A stretch of DNA of 64,000 bases from Desulfoarculaceae bacterium (GTDB taxonomy: Bacteria > Desulfobacterota > Desulfobulbia > Desulfobulbales > Desulfocapsaceae): the NCBI GenBank assembly GCA_019429465.1, contig JAHYIV010000002.1:62001-126000 (forward strand), in the 5' to 3' direction. Positions 44,110 through 55,589 of the stretch are shown piece by piece. Both the position numbers and the translations under genes were made by a program. Within the stretch, counting starts at the first letter, position 1, and every line of letters starts with the position of its first letter. The notes below the pieces were generated by a model. The model saw only the letters and a program-made list of their open reading frames with translations, made no database searches and was not told the origin of the DNA.

Positions 44110-47100
44110 TTAATCTTGCAATAGCTCCATGTTGAGACAAAGACTTTGCAACTCTTTAACAAGAACATTGAAAGATTCCGGCAGGCCGGTCGTAAGAAAA
44201 TTATTTCCTTTCACTATCCGCTCATACATGGTAGTTCGCCCTTCCACATCATCAGACTTTGCAGTCAGAAATTCCTTCAGAGTATAGGCTGCGCCATAAG
44301 CCTCCATGGCCCAGACCTCCATCTCACCCAGACGCTGGCCACCGAACTGGGCTTTACCGCCAAGGGGCTGCTGGGTCACTAGAGAATAGGGACCAGTTGA
44401 CCGGGCATGGATCTTATTATCAACCAGATGATGCAGTTTAAGCATATACATCACACCAACTGTTACCTGATTAGCAAAGGGTTCTCCGGTCAAGCCGTCA
44501 TAAAGTTGACTCTGCCCTACTTCATCGACGCCACTTTCAACCAGTAAATGACGTATCTGTGCCTCATCGGCACCATCAAAAACGGGAGTGGCCATGTGCA
44601 GTCCCCGCTGATGTTTACGCGCCCAGTCAAACAGTTCATCATCACTTTGATCACCGATGATTTTGGCACACTCGTCCTCGGTATAGATCGATTGCAACTT
44701 CTTTTTGATAGCCTCAATTTCATGCTGTCGGGCAAGATCACTAAGTTGCTGACCAAGTTTTTTTGCAGCAAACCCGAGATGAACCTCAAGTACCTGGCCT
44801 ACGTTCATACGGGAAGGTACCCCTAGAGGATTTAAGACAATATCAACGGTTGTACCATCGGCGAAGAAAGGCATATCCTCTTCCGGCAGAAGACGGGAGA
44901 CAACACCCTTGTTGCCATGACGGCCAGCCATCTTATCACCAACGGACAGCTTGCGCTTGGTAGCCACATAAACCTTCACCATCTTGACCACACCTGGCGG
45001 GAGATCATCACCCTTTTTCTTACGATCGATGATGCCATCATACCGTTTTGCAATGAGCGCAGCTTGTTTGTCATAACGAGCATAGGCCTGGTCAATCTGT
45101 TCCTGATACTTGGCCTTCTCAGAAAAATCGAGGGTGCGCAGGGCGTGAAAGCCAATGGCCTCGGCAAGATCAGCGCTTAATTTTTTACCAAGCTTAACAA
45201 CTATAGCCCCGTCCTTATCAGCGACATCACTTTTAACCGTTCTGCCATTAATGATATCCCCAATTTCTCGACAGACACCACGTTTCAGACTGGTCAACTC
45301 ATCAAGTTTATCCTGAGCTAGACGTTCAATCTCCAGATCTTCGATCATAAGTGATCGTTCGTCCTTATCTACACCCCTCCGGGAATAAACCTTGGCATCA
45401 ATAACAACACCTTCTGCCCCTGGTGGTACACGAAGAGAAGAATCCTTAACATCTTGGGCCTTTTCTCCGAAGATCGCCCGCAGCAACTTTTCCTCTGGAG
45501 AGAGCATGGTCTCACCCTTAGGTGTAACCTTGCCTACCAGGGTGTCACCCGCCCTGATCTCAGCGCCGATCCGTACGATACCGGATTCATCCAGGTTCCT
45601 GAGAGCCTCCTCGCTCACATTGGGGATATCCCGTGTGATTTCTTCCTTGCCAAGCTTCGTGTCCCTGGCCACGGTCTCAAAGACCTCAATATGCACAGAG
45701 GTAAAGGTATCTTCCTTAAGCAGTCTTTCATTGATAAGGATTGAATCCTCAAAGTTGAACCCGCGCCACGGCATGAAGGCAATAGTCACATTTTTTCCAA
45801 GGGCCAGTTCGCCCTGTTCGCAGGCGGGACCATCAGCCAGGACCATCCCCTTAGTCACCCGCGTACCAGGAAGCACCAACGGGCGCTGGGTAAAACATGT
45901 ATTCTGGTTTGATTTCTTATACTTACTCAATCGATACACAGCAACGCCGGTATCATAGCCATCAACCCCGGGTCGGTCATAACGAACTACGATACGATTT
46001 GAATCGACTTCTTCAATAACGCCACTATCGCCAGCCAGAAGACAAGCGCCTGAATCACGGGCAACATGAACCTCCATCCCTGTACCAACAAGCGGGGCCG
46101 CAGTAATCATCAAAGGTACAGCCTGACGCTGCATGTTTGATCCCATAAGTGCACGGTTGGCATCATCATTCTCCAGAAAAGGGATAAGAGAGGCGGCAAC
46201 ACTGACCAACTGGTTCGGCGAGATATCAATATAACTGACCTGATCACTACCGACGGTAAGAACTTCTCCTTCTTCTCTGGCAATAAGGAAATCAGGAATA
46301 ATCCGTCCGGAGCTGTCCTGCAATATCGCCGCCGGCGCGATTTTCTGATTCTGCTCCTGCAGGGCACTCAGATACTTGACCTCATCGAGCACAATTCTAT
46401 CCTCCACCTTCCGATAAGGCGTCTCGATAAAGCCATAGGGATTTACCTGGGCATAGGTTGCCAGAGAAACGATCAGCCCGATATTAGGCCCCTCAGGGGT
46501 CTCAACAGGACAGATTCGCCCATAGTGGGTAGGATGAACGTCACGAACCTCAAATCCGGCTCTCTCCCTGGAAAGTCCTCCAGGTCCGAGGGCACTGAGA
46601 CGACGCTTATGGGTAACCTCGGACATCGGATTCGTCTGATCCATAAACTGAGACAATTGACTCGTACCAAAAAATTCCTTAATGGCTGCGGATATAGGCT
46701 TAGGGTTGACAAGATCATGCGGCATCAGGGTCTCAATTTCCTGAAGTGTCATCCGCTCCTTAATGGCCCGCTCCATACGAATCAGTCCCATGCGATACTG
46801 ATTTTCGATAAGCTCACCAACAGTTCGAACCCGCCTGTTACCAAGATGGTCAATATCGTCAACACTCCCCTGACTGTCTTTCAGGCGAACAAGATATTTA
46901 ACTGCTTCGACAATATCCTCACGGGTCAAAGCCTTATGATTGATATCTGTGGTCAGGCCGAGCCTGGCATTGATCTTATATCTCCCAACCTCGGAGAGGT
47001 CATAGAGGTCCACATTAAAAAAGAGGTTTTCAAAAAAGGTCTCAGCTACTTCTTTCGTTGGGGGGCTTGAAGGGCGCAACCGGCGGTAGATCTCCAGTAA

Positions 47101-48189
47101 GGCCTCATCCGAACTGCCAACCTTGTCAAGGGCCAAGGTCTTTCTGAATGAATCGGAGTAATGGACACCATCAATAAAGAGAAGCTCGAATTCACTAATA
47201 CCATTCTCTTTAAAGGACTGTAACAGGGTCTCGGTCAGTTCACCATTGCACAGGGCGACAAGCTCTCCCGTGGCGGGATGAAGAACATCCTGGGCCAGGA
47301 AACGACCGAGAAGCGATTCGCTGGAAACTTTCAGGGAATCGATGGCAGCGGCCTTGATCTTTTTACACAGTGCCTGGCTTATTTTTTGCCCTTTTTTGGC
47401 GAGCAACTCTCCATCCGCCGTATTTTTCAGATCAAACTCGAGCTTTTGGCCCTGAAATGTCTCAGGGGTAAAAGAACTTAAATAGTCATCGCCATCGGTG
47501 CGGACAGTGTTTGTGAGATAAAATGTCCGCAGGAGCTCGGCAGGAGAATAGCCTATAGCCTTCAGCAAGGTAGTCACAGGGAATTTACGTCTGCGATCAA
47601 TGCGAACATAGAGAATATCTTTAATGTCAAACTCAAGGTCTATCCATGAACCTCTAATCGGTATAACCCTGGCGGAATATAAAAGCTTTCCACTAGAATG
47701 GCTTTTTCCATTGTCATGGGTGAAAAAAAGTCCGGGAGAACGCTGCAACTGGGAGACAATAACCCGCTCTGTACCATTGACGACGAAAACACCATCCCCG
47801 GTCATCAAGGGCAGACTACCAAAGAAAACCTCCTGTTCCTTGATATCACGTATGGCCTGAACTCCAGTCACCGTATCAATATCAAAAGTGATCAACCTCA
47901 CCGTAATTTTAATGGGTATCTCATAGGTCATGCCGCGCTGCTGACATTCTGCCACCGTGTATTTTGGTTCACCAAAATTATAGCGGACAAATTCGAGGGA
48001 ACAGAGACCATTAAAATCATTCACAGGAAAAACATTTTTAAAAATCCCTTGCAGGCCGAAATCTTCTCGAGCATCAGCTTCAACATCCATCTGTAGAAAC
48101 TTTTCGTATGATATACGCTGCATGGAGATAAGGTGCGGTGGCTCCATAACTGATGCCGCCGTGGCAAAATTTCTTCTCACTCGTTCCAT
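44110..48189 (-). CDS. rpoB: RNA polymerase beta subunit
   Basis: 1359 aa; [66 protein letters not shown]. Confidence 0.99.
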   Translation of the reverse strand: MERVRRNFATAASVMEPPHLISMQRISYEKFLQMDVEADAREDFGLQGIFKNVFPVNDFNGLCSLEFVRYNFGEPKYTVAECQQRGMTYEIPIKITVRLITFDIDTVTGVQAIRDIKEQEVFFGSLPLMTGDGVFVVNGTERVIVSQLQRSPGLFFTHDNGKSHSSGKLLYSARVIPIRGSWIDLEFDIKDILYVRIDRRRKFPVTTLLKAIGYSPAELLRTFYLTNTVRTDGDDYLSSFTPETFQGQKLEFDLKNTADGELLAKKGQKISQALCKKIKAAAIDSLKVSSESLLGRFLAQDVLHPATGELVALCNGELTETLLQSFKENGISEFELLFIDGVHYSDSFRKTLALDKVGSSDEALLEIYRRLRPSSPPTKEVAETFFENLFFNVDLYDLSEVGRYKINARLGLTTDINHKALTREDIVEAVKYLVRLKDSQGSVDDIDHLGNRRVRTVGELIENQYRMGLIRMERAIKERMTLQEIETLMPHDLVNPKPISAAIKEFFGTSQLSQFMDQTNPMSEVTHKRRLSALGPGGLSRERAGFEVRDVHPTHYGRICPVETPEGPNIGLIVSLATYAQVNPYGFIETPYRKVEDRIVLDEVKYLSALQEQNQKIAPAAILQDSSGRIIPDFLIAREEGEVLTVGSDQVSYIDISPNQLVSVAASLIPFLENDDANRALMGSNMQRQAVPLMITAAPLVGTGMEVHVARDSGACLLAGDSGVIEEVDSNRIVVRYDRPGVDGYDTGVAVYRLSKYKKSNQNTCFTQRPLVLPGTRVTKGMVLADGPACEQGELALGKNVTIAFMPWRGFNFEDSILINERLLKEDTFTSVHIEVFETVARDTKLGKEEITRDIPNVSEEALRNLDESGIVRIGAEIRAGDTLVGKVTPKGETMLSPEEKLLRAIFGEKAQDVKDSSLRVPPGAEGVVIDAKVYSRRGVDKDERSLMIEDLEIERLAQDKLDELTSLKRGVCREIGDIINGRTVKSDVADKDGAIVVKLGKKLSADLAEAIGFHALRTLDFSEKAKYQEQIDQAYARYDKQAALIAKRYDGIIDRKKKGDDLPPGVVKMVKVYVATKRKLSVGDKMAGRHGNKGVVSRLLPEEDMPFFADGTTVDIVLNPLGVPSRMNVGQVLEVHLGFAAKKLGQQLSDLARQHEIEAIKKKLQSIYTEDECAKIIGDQSDDELFDWARKHQRGLHMATPVFDGADEAQIRHLLVESGVDEVGQSQLYDGLTGEPFANQVTVGVMYMLKLHHLVDNKIHARSTGPYSLVTQQPLGGKAQFGGQRLGEMEVWAMEAYGAAYTLKEFLTAKSDDVEGRTTMYERIVKGNNFLTTGLPESFNVLVKELQSLCLNMELLQD

Positions 48190-48495
48190 AGTAGTCCTCG
48201 AGATTGCCTTGAGAGCATTATTTTGAAATCACAAACTGGCCGTAAAACAGTTGCGATGTATATGACCCGTTAGGCAAACAGTAACGTAGCCTGGGGATAA
48301 AAGAGGTGACAAAAATGATGACGGGAAGTTAAATAGAATAAAAAAACTTCCTCAATATATATGACAGCCCGGTGCAAAAAGTGAACCTCTTGTAAGATCA
48401 TAACTTTAACCACAGGGAGAATACGCTGTAATAAAAAAGGTGAACCAAATACTACAAAAAAAGACCAACCATTAAAATCACTTCAAAAGCATGAA

Positions 48496-48535
48496 ATGCA
48501 AGACGCTACGTTTCAAAACCCGTAGCGTGTTGCAT
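48496..48535 (-). promoter_or_regulatory. rplL-rpoB intercistronic hairpin (candidate processing/attenuation site)
   Basis: ATGCAAGACGCTACG / CGTAGCGTGTTGCAT, 14 of 15 bp, inside the 393-nt rplL-rpoB gap, no U-tract. Confidence 0.6.
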
Positions 48536-48582
48536 CAAATCAGGTTGTCCTGCAAGCAGAACAACAGATATAAAAAGAGAAG

Positions 48583-48963
48583 CTATTTTACTTCTACGAT
48601 ACCACCGACAGCCTCAATCTTACCTTTAATATCAGCAGCTTCATCTTTGCTTACAGCTTCCTTCAGTGGCTGAGGAGCACCTTCAACCAGATCCTTGGCC
48701 TCTTTCAAGCCAAGTCCTGTAATAGCACGAACCTCCTTGATAACCTTGATTTTCTGCTCTCCGGCACCGGTTAGGATAACATCAAATTCAGTCTTTTCCT
48801 CAGCCCCACCTGCAGCCGCAACTGGTGCACCAGCGACAGCTACTGCCGCAGGGGCTGCTGCTGACACACCAAATTTCTCTTCAAGCTCTTTGATCATAGC
48901 AGAAAGATCAAGTACAGACATGTTGGAAATAAATTCAATTACATCTTCTTTAGAAACAGCCAT
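48583..48963 (-). CDS. rplL: 50S ribosomal protein L7/L12
   Basis: [26 protein letters not shown]...[38 protein letters not shown]. Confidence 0.98.
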   Translation of the reverse strand: MAVSKEDVIEFISNMSVLDLSAMIKELEEKFGVSAAAPAAVAVAGAPVAAAGGAEEKTEFDVILTGAGEQKIKVIKEVRAITGLGLKEAKDLVEGAPQPLKEAVSKDEAADIKGKIEAVGGIVEVK

Positions 48964-49045
48964 GAGTACACCTCTTATAGATTTAAAATTTGTTTTTAAG
49001 ATTCTTCTAAAAAATAGAGCTACAGAAAACTCAGCGCTCCACCTG

Positions 49046-49573
49046 CTAGTTTTCTACCTGATTTTTCTGTTCCTCGACAGCGCGCAGACCATAGAGAAAA
49101 GTACGAGGTACTGCTGAAAGTACCTGAACCAGTCCTGTAGGCACACCGTTGAGCACAGAAAGGAATTGTCCCAGCAACACTTCTTTTGTCGGCAGTTTTG
49201 AAAGGGCAATCAGGTCATCGATTGTAAGCTTGTCTCCATCAAGGGCAGCACACCGTATCTTGAATTTGGCATGATCCTCGGCAAACTTAGCCAGCGCTTT
49301 AGCAGGCGCGACAGGATCATTATAGGCCATAACAACGGCGGTTGTACCAGTGAAATCATCTACAAGAGACTCACTTTTGGTTTCTGTGGCTGCTCTTTTC
49401 AGAAGGGTATTTTTTGCGACTCGTATTTCAGAATCACATTTGCGCAACTCTCCACGCAACTTTTGTAAATCGGAAACCGTTAATCCACAATAGTCTGCTA
49501 CCACCGTAAATTTGGCTCGGTTGAATGACTCATTCAACTCAGAAACTACTGCTGATTTTTCATCACGATTCAA
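49046..49573 (-). CDS. rplJ: 50S ribosomal protein L10
   Basis: [35 protein letters not shown]...; upstream of rplL. Confidence 0.97.
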   Translation of the reverse strand: MNRDEKSAVVSELNESFNRAKFTVVADYCGLTVSDLQKLRGELRKCDSEIRVAKNTLLKRAATETKSESLVDDFTGTTAVVMAYNDPVAPAKALAKFAEDHAKFKIRCAALDGDKLTIDDLIALSKLPTKEVLLGQFLSVLNGVPTGLVQVLSAVPRTFLYGLRAVEEQKNQVEN

Positions 49574-49724
49574 AGTGCTCCTCCTTTGCTCGTTTAAGGT
49601 TATTATTTAATCAAAAACAGCAACTACGAAAGCAAGTCGTCTTCATTCATTACTCATTCGACATACCTGATAATTATAGACAACACAAATTATAGGTAAA
49701 AAAATGATAACATCAAACAAAAAA

Positions 49725-49800
49725 ACATTCTATCGTCTCGGCAGGCTATGAAAAAAAACAATTAAACTAAGTGTACCTGCTGTCTTTGACCGAAAATCCT
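49725..49800 (-). ncRNA. L10 leader (autoregulatory r-protein leader)
   Basis: Minus strand GGTCAAAGACAGCAGGTACACTTAGTTTAATTG...CATAGCCTGCCGAGACGATAGAATG in the 262-nt rplA-rplJ spacer; matches the AGACAGCAGG...CCTGCCGAG core of L10 leaders. Confidence 0.8.
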
Positions 49801-49835
49801 GCCTCCATACAAAGGAACAGGATAAAAAAACAATT

Positions 49836-50540
49836 TTATTTAACTGCAGCCCTGGCATCAAGTGGATCTACCTTAAATCCCGGCCCCATAGTTGAAGAAA
49901 CAGTTATTGATTTAATATAAATCCCTTTACTTGTAGAAGGCTTCAACTGAATAATTTTTTCTATAAAGGCCTTAGTATTATCCATCAGCTTAGTATCACC
50001 AAAAGATATCTTACCAAGTCCGGCATGAACTATTCCAGCCTTATCAACACGGAAGTCTACCTTGCCGCTTTTAATCTCTTTGACAATATTGGCCACATCA
50101 AAGGTAACGGTCCCAAGCTTGGCATTAGGCATCAGATTTCTAGGTCCAAGTACACGCCCTATTTTACCAACTGTTCCCATCATATCTGGAGTTGCTACTG
50201 TTTTATCAAACTCAAGCCAACCACCTTGAATTTTGGCCACAAGCTCATCGGAACCGACATAATCGGCACCGGCCTCTCTTGCCTCAATCTCTTTCTCGCC
50301 CTTAGCAAAAACAAGTACTCGAGTAACTTTACCCGTACCATGAGGCAAGACAACCGAAGAACGGACCATCTGGTCTGCATGCCGGGGATCAACACCCAAT
50401 TTTATTGCAACATCAAAGGTTTCATCAAATTTTACATAACTGCTTTGAACAACACTCTTCACTGCTTCCTCTAGGGTCATCAACAGTGAACGGTCAAGAC
50501 CTTCTATCTTGTTTCTATAAAGTTTTCCGTATTTCGGCAT
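49836..50540 (-). CDS. rplA: 50S ribosomal protein L1
   Basis: [16 protein letters not shown]...[35 protein letters not shown]; start trimmed to 50540. Confidence 0.97.
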   Translation of the reverse strand: MPKYGKLYRNKIEGLDRSLLMTLEEAVKSVVQSSYVKFDETFDVAIKLGVDPRHADQMVRSSVVLPHGTGKVTRVLVFAKGEKEIEAREAGADYVGSDELVAKIQGGWLEFDKTVATPDMMGTVGKIGRVLGPRNLMPNAKLGTVTFDVANIVKEIKSGKVDFRVDKAGIVHAGLGKISFGDTKLMDNTKAFIEKIIQLKPSTSKGIYIKSITVSSTMGPGFKVDPLDARAAVK

Positions 50541-50618
50541 ATTGGGCCTCCTACTCATCAAGCAGGTAATATATTTCTATCCGCTCGAACTGTAGTAAAA
50601 AAATTAATTAAAAGTATA

Positions 50619-51044
50619 TCAACCGACGACAGTAATTCCAATACTACGAGCTGTTCCGGCAATAATGCGCATGGCCTTGTCGATATCATAGGCATTTAAA
50701 TCTGGCAATTTAATCTCAGCAATTTCGCGAATCTGCTGATTGCTTATTTCAGCAACACGATCAACCTTGGGGTTACTCGATCCTTTTTTCAAACCCGCAG
50801 CCTTCAACAAAAGTACCGACGCAGGTGGAGTCTTGGTAATGTAGGTAAAGGATCTATCCTGAAAAACAGTGATAACAACAGGCACCACCGTATCACCCAT
50901 CGATTGGGTTTTGGCATTAAAGTCCTTGCAGAACTCCATGATATTCACACCATGCTGACCCAATGCCGGACCGATTGGTGGTGAAGGATTTGCTTTACCT
51001 GCAGCAACCTGCAATTTAATATATGCCGTTATTTTCTTGGCCAT
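50619..51044 (-). CDS. rplK: 50S ribosomal protein L11
   Basis: [38 protein letters not shown]. Confidence 0.98.
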   Translation of the reverse strand: MAKKITAYIKLQVAAGKANPSPPIGPALGQHGVNIMEFCKDFNAKTQSMGDTVVPVVITVFQDRSFTYITKTPPASVLLLKAAGLKKGSSNPKVDRVAEISNQQIREIAEIKLPDLNAYDIDKAMRIIAGTARSIGITVVG

Positions 51045-51178
51045 TATTTACTCCCACTGTTCCTAGGTATATTTTTTACTCAACGGGTAACCCGCTAGAA
51101 GATTCAAACAAGCTCAAACCACTATTCTTTTTAAAAGAGATAAGACACCAACTTACCGTTATCTAATGATAAATAAAA

Positions 51179-51712
51179 TTAACTATTTGTTACCTGCATA
51201 TATTCCAATTCAACCGGGGTCTCCCTGCCAAAGATAGAGACCATAACCCTGACCCTGCCTTTTTCTGGAAAAACTTCATCCACTACACCTTGAAAATTAG
51301 CAAAAGGTCCGTCTGTCACCCTGACAACTTCACCAACCTCAAAAATAACCTTTGGTCGTGGAGACTCCGACCCATCATGAATACGGCCGATAATCTTGGC
51401 TGCGTCTTCATCGGGAAGAGGCAAAGGATGCAAATCATCGCCGACAAAACCTACAACCCGTGGCATATTTTCATGTAGTGTATGCCAGGTAGAATCGTTT
51501 AACTCCATCGAAATAAGGATATATCCCGGAAAAAATTTCCGTGAAGAAGTCTTCCTGACACCCTTAATCATTTCAACTACCTGCTCGGTAGGAACAAGAA
51601 TATCGCCAAAAGAATCTTCAAGGCCGTCATTCCTTATCCTCTCTTCAAGGGTTGCCTTGACCTTATCTTCAAAGCCGGAATGAACCTGCAAAATGTACCA
51701 ATGTCTTGCCAT
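51179..51712 (-). CDS. nusG: transcription termination/antitermination protein NusG
   Basis: MARHWYILQVHSGFEDKVKATLEERI...VRVTDGPFANFQGVVDEVFPEKGRVRVMVSIFGRETPVELEYMQV. Confidence 0.98.
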   Translation of the reverse strand: MARHWYILQVHSGFEDKVKATLEERIRNDGLEDSFGDILVPTEQVVEMIKGVRKTSSRKFFPGYILISMELNDSTWHTLHENMPRVVGFVGDDLHPLPLPDEDAAKIIGRIHDGSESPRPKVIFEVGEVVRVTDGPFANFQGVVDEVFPEKGRVRVMVSIFGRETPVELEYMQVTNS

Positions 51713-51782
51713 GAATAAGCTTTTTTATCTGTTAAGGGTTTAGGTGAATAGAGACAGACTCAGTGCTCTTCGGAGCAGGATA

Positions 51783-52049
51783 TTAATTCAAAAAGAAGGA
51801 CACTACTTTTCCGAGTAAAAGATCTACTGTTCCAAGATAAATAGCCATGATAGTTGACAAAACTATGACAACAGTCGTGAGCCCCAGAGTTACCTTTCTT
51901 TCCGGCCAAACAATTTTACTTGCTTCGACCCTGACTTCATTAATAAATTTCTTAATTTGAGCCGGTGAAAAGTCCCCTGACTCTTCAGCACTTCCCTTTA
52001 AGTCTTTGACAGGTTTTGATTTATTTATCATCGTCGTAGCAATACCCAT
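51783..52049 (-). CDS. secE: preprotein translocase subunit SecE
   Basis: FINEVRVEASKIVWPERKVTLGLTTVVIVLSTIMAIYLGTVDLLLGKVVSFFL, upstream of nusG. Confidence 0.95.
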   Translation of the reverse strand: MGIATTMINKSKPVKDLKGSAEESGDFSPAQIKKFINEVRVEASKIVWPERKVTLGLTTVVIVLSTIMAIYLGTVDLLLGKVVSFFLN

Positions 52050-52120
52050 CTTTGGCGAAAAAACTTGCCAAAAAAAAATCCTTTAGTTACTCACCGTTAA
52101 CAACGTATCGTACACTTAAA

Positions 52121-52196
52121 TGGCAGGCCAGGAGGGACTCGAACCCCCAACATCCGGATTTGGAGTCCGGCGCTCTACCATTAGAGCTACTGGCCT
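52121..52196 (-). tRNA. tRNA-Trp (CCA)
   Basis: AGGCCAGTAGCTCTAATGGTAGAGCGCCGGACTCCAAATCCGGATGTTGGGGGTTCGAGTCCCTCCTGGCCTGCCA; encoded CCA. Confidence 0.97.
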
Positions 52197-52208
52197 ACGA
52201 CCTTCTCA

Positions 52209-52358
52209 TTACTTGGTCTCTTTATGGGGAGTATGCGCCCTGCAGAATGAACAGAATTTCTTCAGTTCAAGTTTGTTTGGCGTACTTTTTTTATTCTTGG
52301 TCGTCGTATAATTACGTCGTTTGCATGTTCCACATGCAAGTGTAACAATATCTCTCAT
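52209..52358 (-). CDS. rpmG: 50S ribosomal protein L33
   Basis: Short ORF absent from track: [49 protein letters not shown]. Confidence 0.96.
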   Translation of the reverse strand: MRDIVTLACGTCKRRNYTTTKNKKSTPNKLELKKFCSFCRAHTPHKETK

Positions 52359-52378
52359 TACCTTTCCATCCAATAGAA

Positions 52379-52415
52379 AAAAAGCACTCTGCCCTCAACC
52401 AGGCACAGTGCTTAA
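52379..52415 (-). terminator. intrinsic terminator downstream of second tuf
   Basis: Minus strand AAGCACTGTGCCTGGTTGAGGGCAGAGTGCTTTTTTTC. Confidence 0.8.
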
Positions 52416-52424
52416 AATTAAAAT

Positions 52425-53615
52425 TTAAGCAATAATTTCACTGACAACACCGGCACCAACAGTCCGACCACCCTCACGGATAGCAAACCGAAGACCCACG
52501 TCCATAGCGATAGGGGTAATCAACTCTCCAACAACAGAAACATTATCCCCGGGCATTACCATCTCGGTTCCCTCAGGGAGGGTCACAATACCGGTCACAT
52601 CTGTTGTTCTGAAATAAAACTGGGGCCGATACCCATTAAAGAATGGGGTATGGCGACCACCTTCTTCCTTACCAAGAATATAGCATTCCGCCTTAAATTT
52701 TGTATGTGGTGTAATGGTACCTGGCTTTGCCAGGACTTGACCACGTTGGATGTCTTCACGTTTGGTTCCACGCAGCAGTACTCCAACATTGTCACCTGCC
52801 TGGCCCTCATCAAGGATCTTTCGGAACATCTCAACACCCGTGACAGTAGTCTTGACAGTATCAGTAATACCAACAATAGCAACCTCATCACCAACATGGA
52901 CGATACCACGCTCAATACGTCCAGTGGCGACTGTTCCACGACCTGAAATAGAGAAGACGTCCTCAACAGGCATCAAGAAAGGCATATCAACATCGCGCTT
53001 TGGTTCCGGGACATAGGTGTCGATTGCCTCCACCAAATCCCATATACACTTGGCAGCCTCGGGGTCATCTGGGTTCTCAAGGGCCTTGAGGGCCGAACCA
53101 TGGATAATCGGCACATCGTCTCCCGGGAAATCATACTTATCAAGAAGCTCACGCAGCTCCATCTCTACCAGCTCGATCAGTTCAGGATCATCAACCATGT
53201 CACATTTATTCAAAAAAACCACGATACAGGGAACACCAACCTGACGGGCAAGAAGGATATGCTCACGAGTCTGAGGCATGGCTCCATCGTTGGCACCGAC
53301 AACCAGGATCGCGCCATCCATCTGGGCCGCACCGGTAATCATGTTCTTTATATAATCAGCATGGCCCGGACAATCGACATGGGCATAATGACGATTGGCA
53401 GTCTCATACTCCACATGAGCAGTGGCAATGGTAATACCACGCTCTTTTTCTTCCGGAGCCTTGTCAATATCACTGAAATCAGTAAATTTTGCCAAACCTT
53501 TTGTTGAAAGTACTCGGGTTATCGCAGCGGTCAGGGTTGTTTTACCATGATCAATATGACCGATGGTTCCCACATTTACATGTGGTTTCTTCCTATCAAA
53601 TTTTTCTTTTGCCAT
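52425..53615 (-). CDS. tuf: elongation factor Tu, copy B (tRNA-tuf operon position)
   Basis: Encodes the same 396-aa protein as 35505-36695; ORF-track N-terminal extension (to 53705) reads through tRNA-Thr and is rejected. Confidence 0.99.
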   Translation of the reverse strand: MAKEKFDRKKPHVNVGTIGHIDHGKTTLTAAITRVLSTKGLAKFTDFSDIDKAPEEKERGITIATAHVEYETANRHYAHVDCPGHADYIKNMITGAAQMDGAILVVGANDGAMPQTREHILLARQVGVPCIVVFLNKCDMVDDPELIELVEMELRELLDKYDFPGDDVPIIHGSALKALENPDDPEAAKCIWDLVEAIDTYVPEPKRDVDMPFLMPVEDVFSISGRGTVATGRIERGIVHVGDEVAIVGITDTVKTTVTGVEMFRKILDEGQAGDNVGVLLRGTKREDIQRGQVLAKPGTITPHTKFKAECYILGKEEGGRHTPFFNGYRPQFYFRTTDVTGIVTLPEGTEMVMPGDNVSVVGELITPIAMDVGLRFAIREGGRTVGAGVVSEIIA

Positions 53616-53660
53616 AGTCGTCGCCTCCCTGTCCATAAACTTATTTAAAAAAAATAAAAC

Positions 53661-53736
<76 letters not shown>

Positions 53737-53762
53737 CCTATCCGTACAAACTAAAAAATCGC

Positions 53763-53838
53763 TGGAGCGGGAAACGAGACTCGAACTCGCAACCCTCAGC
53801 TTGGAAGGCTGATGCTCTACCAATTGAGCTATTCCCGC
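53763..53838 (-). tRNA. tRNA-Gly (TCC)
   Basis: GCGGGAATAGCTCAATTGGTAGAGCATCAGCCTTCCAAGCTGAGGGTTGCGAGTTCGAGTCTCGTTTCCCGCTCCA. Confidence 0.97.
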
Positions 53839-53869
53839 CTAGCACATAAAACACTTAACGATTAAGAAA

Positions 53870-53954
53870 TGGTGGAGGGGGGAGGATTCGAACCTCCGAA
53901 GGCGCTGCCGACAGATTTACAGTCTGTTCCCTTTAACCACTCGGGAACCCCTCC
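53870..53954 (-). tRNA. tRNA-Tyr (GTA)
   Basis: GGAGGGGTTCCCGAGTGGTTAAAGGGAACAGACTGTAAATCTGTCGGCAGCGCCTTCGGAGGTTCGAATCCTCCCCCCTCCACCA (long variable arm). Confidence 0.97.
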
Positions 53955-54002
53955 ATTCACAATACATCTCTCAAAACACTTACAGCACATTTTTTCTACA
54001 GC

Positions 54003-54077
54003 TGGAGCTGGCGATGGGATTTGAACCCGCAACCTGCTGATTACAAATCAGCTGCTCTGCCGTTGAGCTACGCCAGC
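54003..54077 (-). tRNA. tRNA-Thr (TGT)
   Basis: GCTGGCGTAGCTCAACGGCAGAGCAGCTGATTTGTAATCAGCAGGTTGCGGGTTCAAATCCCATCGCCAGCTCCA. Confidence 0.97.
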
Positions 54078-54151
54078 ATATAAAAAAAAACATCTTACCT
54101 ACTATAATCGAGTAAAGCAATCTTTTTTTTATTTATATTTTTCTATCTCTC

Positions 54152-54180
54152 TGTATAAAAAAACAGTCAGGAAAAGACAA
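54152..54180 (-). promoter_or_regulatory. predicted sigma70 promoter of the tRNA-tuf operon
   Basis: Minus strand TTGTCT-17 nt-TATACA, directly after the qmoC terminator and about 75 nt upstream of tRNA-Thr(TGT). Confidence 0.55.
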
Positions 54181-54213
54181 AAAAAAGGCCATGCCAAAAT
54201 GACACGGCCTTTA
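54181..54213 (-). terminator. intrinsic terminator downstream of qmoC
   Basis: Minus strand AAAGGCCGTGTCATTTTGGCATGGCCTTTTTTT (about 12-bp stem with wobbles, T-run). Confidence 0.85.
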
Positions 54214-54242
54214 ATGAAAGGAAACCACTCATTAATATTGAG

Positions 54243-55457
54243 TTACATATCAGCAGAGTTTGTTCCAAAGGCACTATCTCTATATTTCTCGAATGCCATG
54301 GCAAAAGTCCGATAGACTAAATGGGCAAACTTGGTATAAGGCATATACATAAAAAGCATCGTTACGGCCACGAGGTGGACAAAATAAAGAACATAGCCTG
54401 GACCGGGCAGTCCTGACCAGCGAGCAATTTCTGCCAAGAGTCCGCTCACACCAACAACCATAATTTCCCAGATCAAAAACCAGTCATAAAAGGTAGATGT
54501 CAGACTTTTTTCCGCTTCTTTTCTGGCACGATTCATCCACAGGATGCCGATACCAACAATCATGGCAACGGCAGAGACATTGGCAAGAATCTTGACCGGG
54601 TTCCAGACCGACATCGGGCCATGCAAAAAACTCAGCGCCGGCATGAGGGCAAGTACATCATTCGCCAGTGCTGACCAGGCAGTAACAATAAAAAGACCGA
54701 TAAAGGCAAGCATCAGAGGCAGATGCCCCTGTACCCGATCATTATTATCATTACACTTTCTAAGCCGAGTATGCTGCACTATTTCCTGGACAGACGGCCA
54801 GAGAAACTCTTTAATAAAAGAGCCGGCAGAAGGCCGAAAAGCATTTTTCAGGCCAGCGTTTTCTGCCATTCCTTTCCACATTTTCGATACGCCTTTATAA
54901 GAGGCAACAACAGCTAAACCGGCCGCCCCAAGCATAATCACGTCGATAAAAAAGACATTTTTACTCAACCAGTAAAAATCCCAATGGCCAAAGAAGCGTT
55001 GATAACCATAGGTGGAAAAATCAGCCACTGAAGGAATAGAAAGCCCGCCGGAGATCAGCCATAAAACAAAAATGATCACCGAAGGGATTGCGATAAGCAT
55101 AGGCAAACCCTTTGAACTTGATGCCAGTTTGGCAAGCCCTGACGGCCAGCCATAAAAGGTATAGGCATATGCCCTGATAGCGCCAAGGACGTGGCTGGGT
55201 TTAGCACCGCGTGGACAATAAACAGTACAATCGCCACAATCATGACAGAGAAAAATATCAGGATCAGCAACGAGTTTATCCTTCAGTCCCCACTGGGCCC
55301 AGACCATCTCTTTGCGCGGAAATGGTTTCGTATCAGTAGAAAGCTGACAGACTACCGAGCAGGTTGCACACTGATAACATTTCTTCAGTGTATCACCACC
55401 GGCACTTTTAAGATGTTTAATAAATTCTAAATCCGGTTGAACATTCATCCTTCTCAT
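54243..55457 (-). CDS. qmoC: quinone-interacting membrane-bound oxidoreductase subunit QmoC
   Basis: Two CxxCxxxC Fe-S motifs (CYQCATCSVVC, CHDCGDCTVYCPRGAKPS) fused to a cytochrome-b-like membrane domain; downstream of qmoAB. Likely start MNVQPD at 55448. Confidence 0.93.
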   Translation of the reverse strand: MRRMNVQPDLEFIKHLKSAGGDTLKKCYQCATCSVVCQLSTDTKPFPRKEMVWAQWGLKDKLVADPDIFLCHDCGDCTVYCPRGAKPSHVLGAIRAYAYTFYGWPSGLAKLASSSKGLPMLIAIPSVIIFVLWLISGGLSIPSVADFSTYGYQRFFGHWDFYWLSKNVFFIDVIMLGAAGLAVVASYKGVSKMWKGMAENAGLKNAFRPSAGSFIKEFLWPSVQEIVQHTRLRKCNDNNDRVQGHLPLMLAFIGLFIVTAWSALANDVLALMPALSFLHGPMSVWNPVKILANVSAVAMIVGIGILWMNRARKEAEKSLTSTFYDWFLIWEIMVVGVSGLLAEIARWSGLPGPGYVLYFVHLVAVTMLFMYMPYTKFAHLVYRTFAMAFEKYRDSAFGTNSADM

Positions 55458-55531
55458 CCTCCTGTTATATTAACAAATCTTTTGTCTGAGACTGGTAAAG
55501 AGCCAAAAATCTCTTCAATCAAGAGAAAAAT

Positions 55532-55575
55532 GATAGTGGCGTCCTTTTTTTATACAAGAAAGGGACGCCACTATC
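55532..55575 (-). terminator. hairpin/attenuator-like structure between qmoB and qmoC
   Basis: GATAGTGGCGTCC / GGACGCCACTATC perfect 13 bp extended by T/A wobble pairs; followed on the minus strand by ATTTTTC. Confidence 0.65.
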
Positions 55576-55589
55576 TACTCAAAACAGGA

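Noticed and set aside
52425-53615. Second tuf as an assembly duplication
   Set aside because: Flanks differ completely and match the classic tRNA-tuf-rpmG context; one internal SNP distinguishes the copies.
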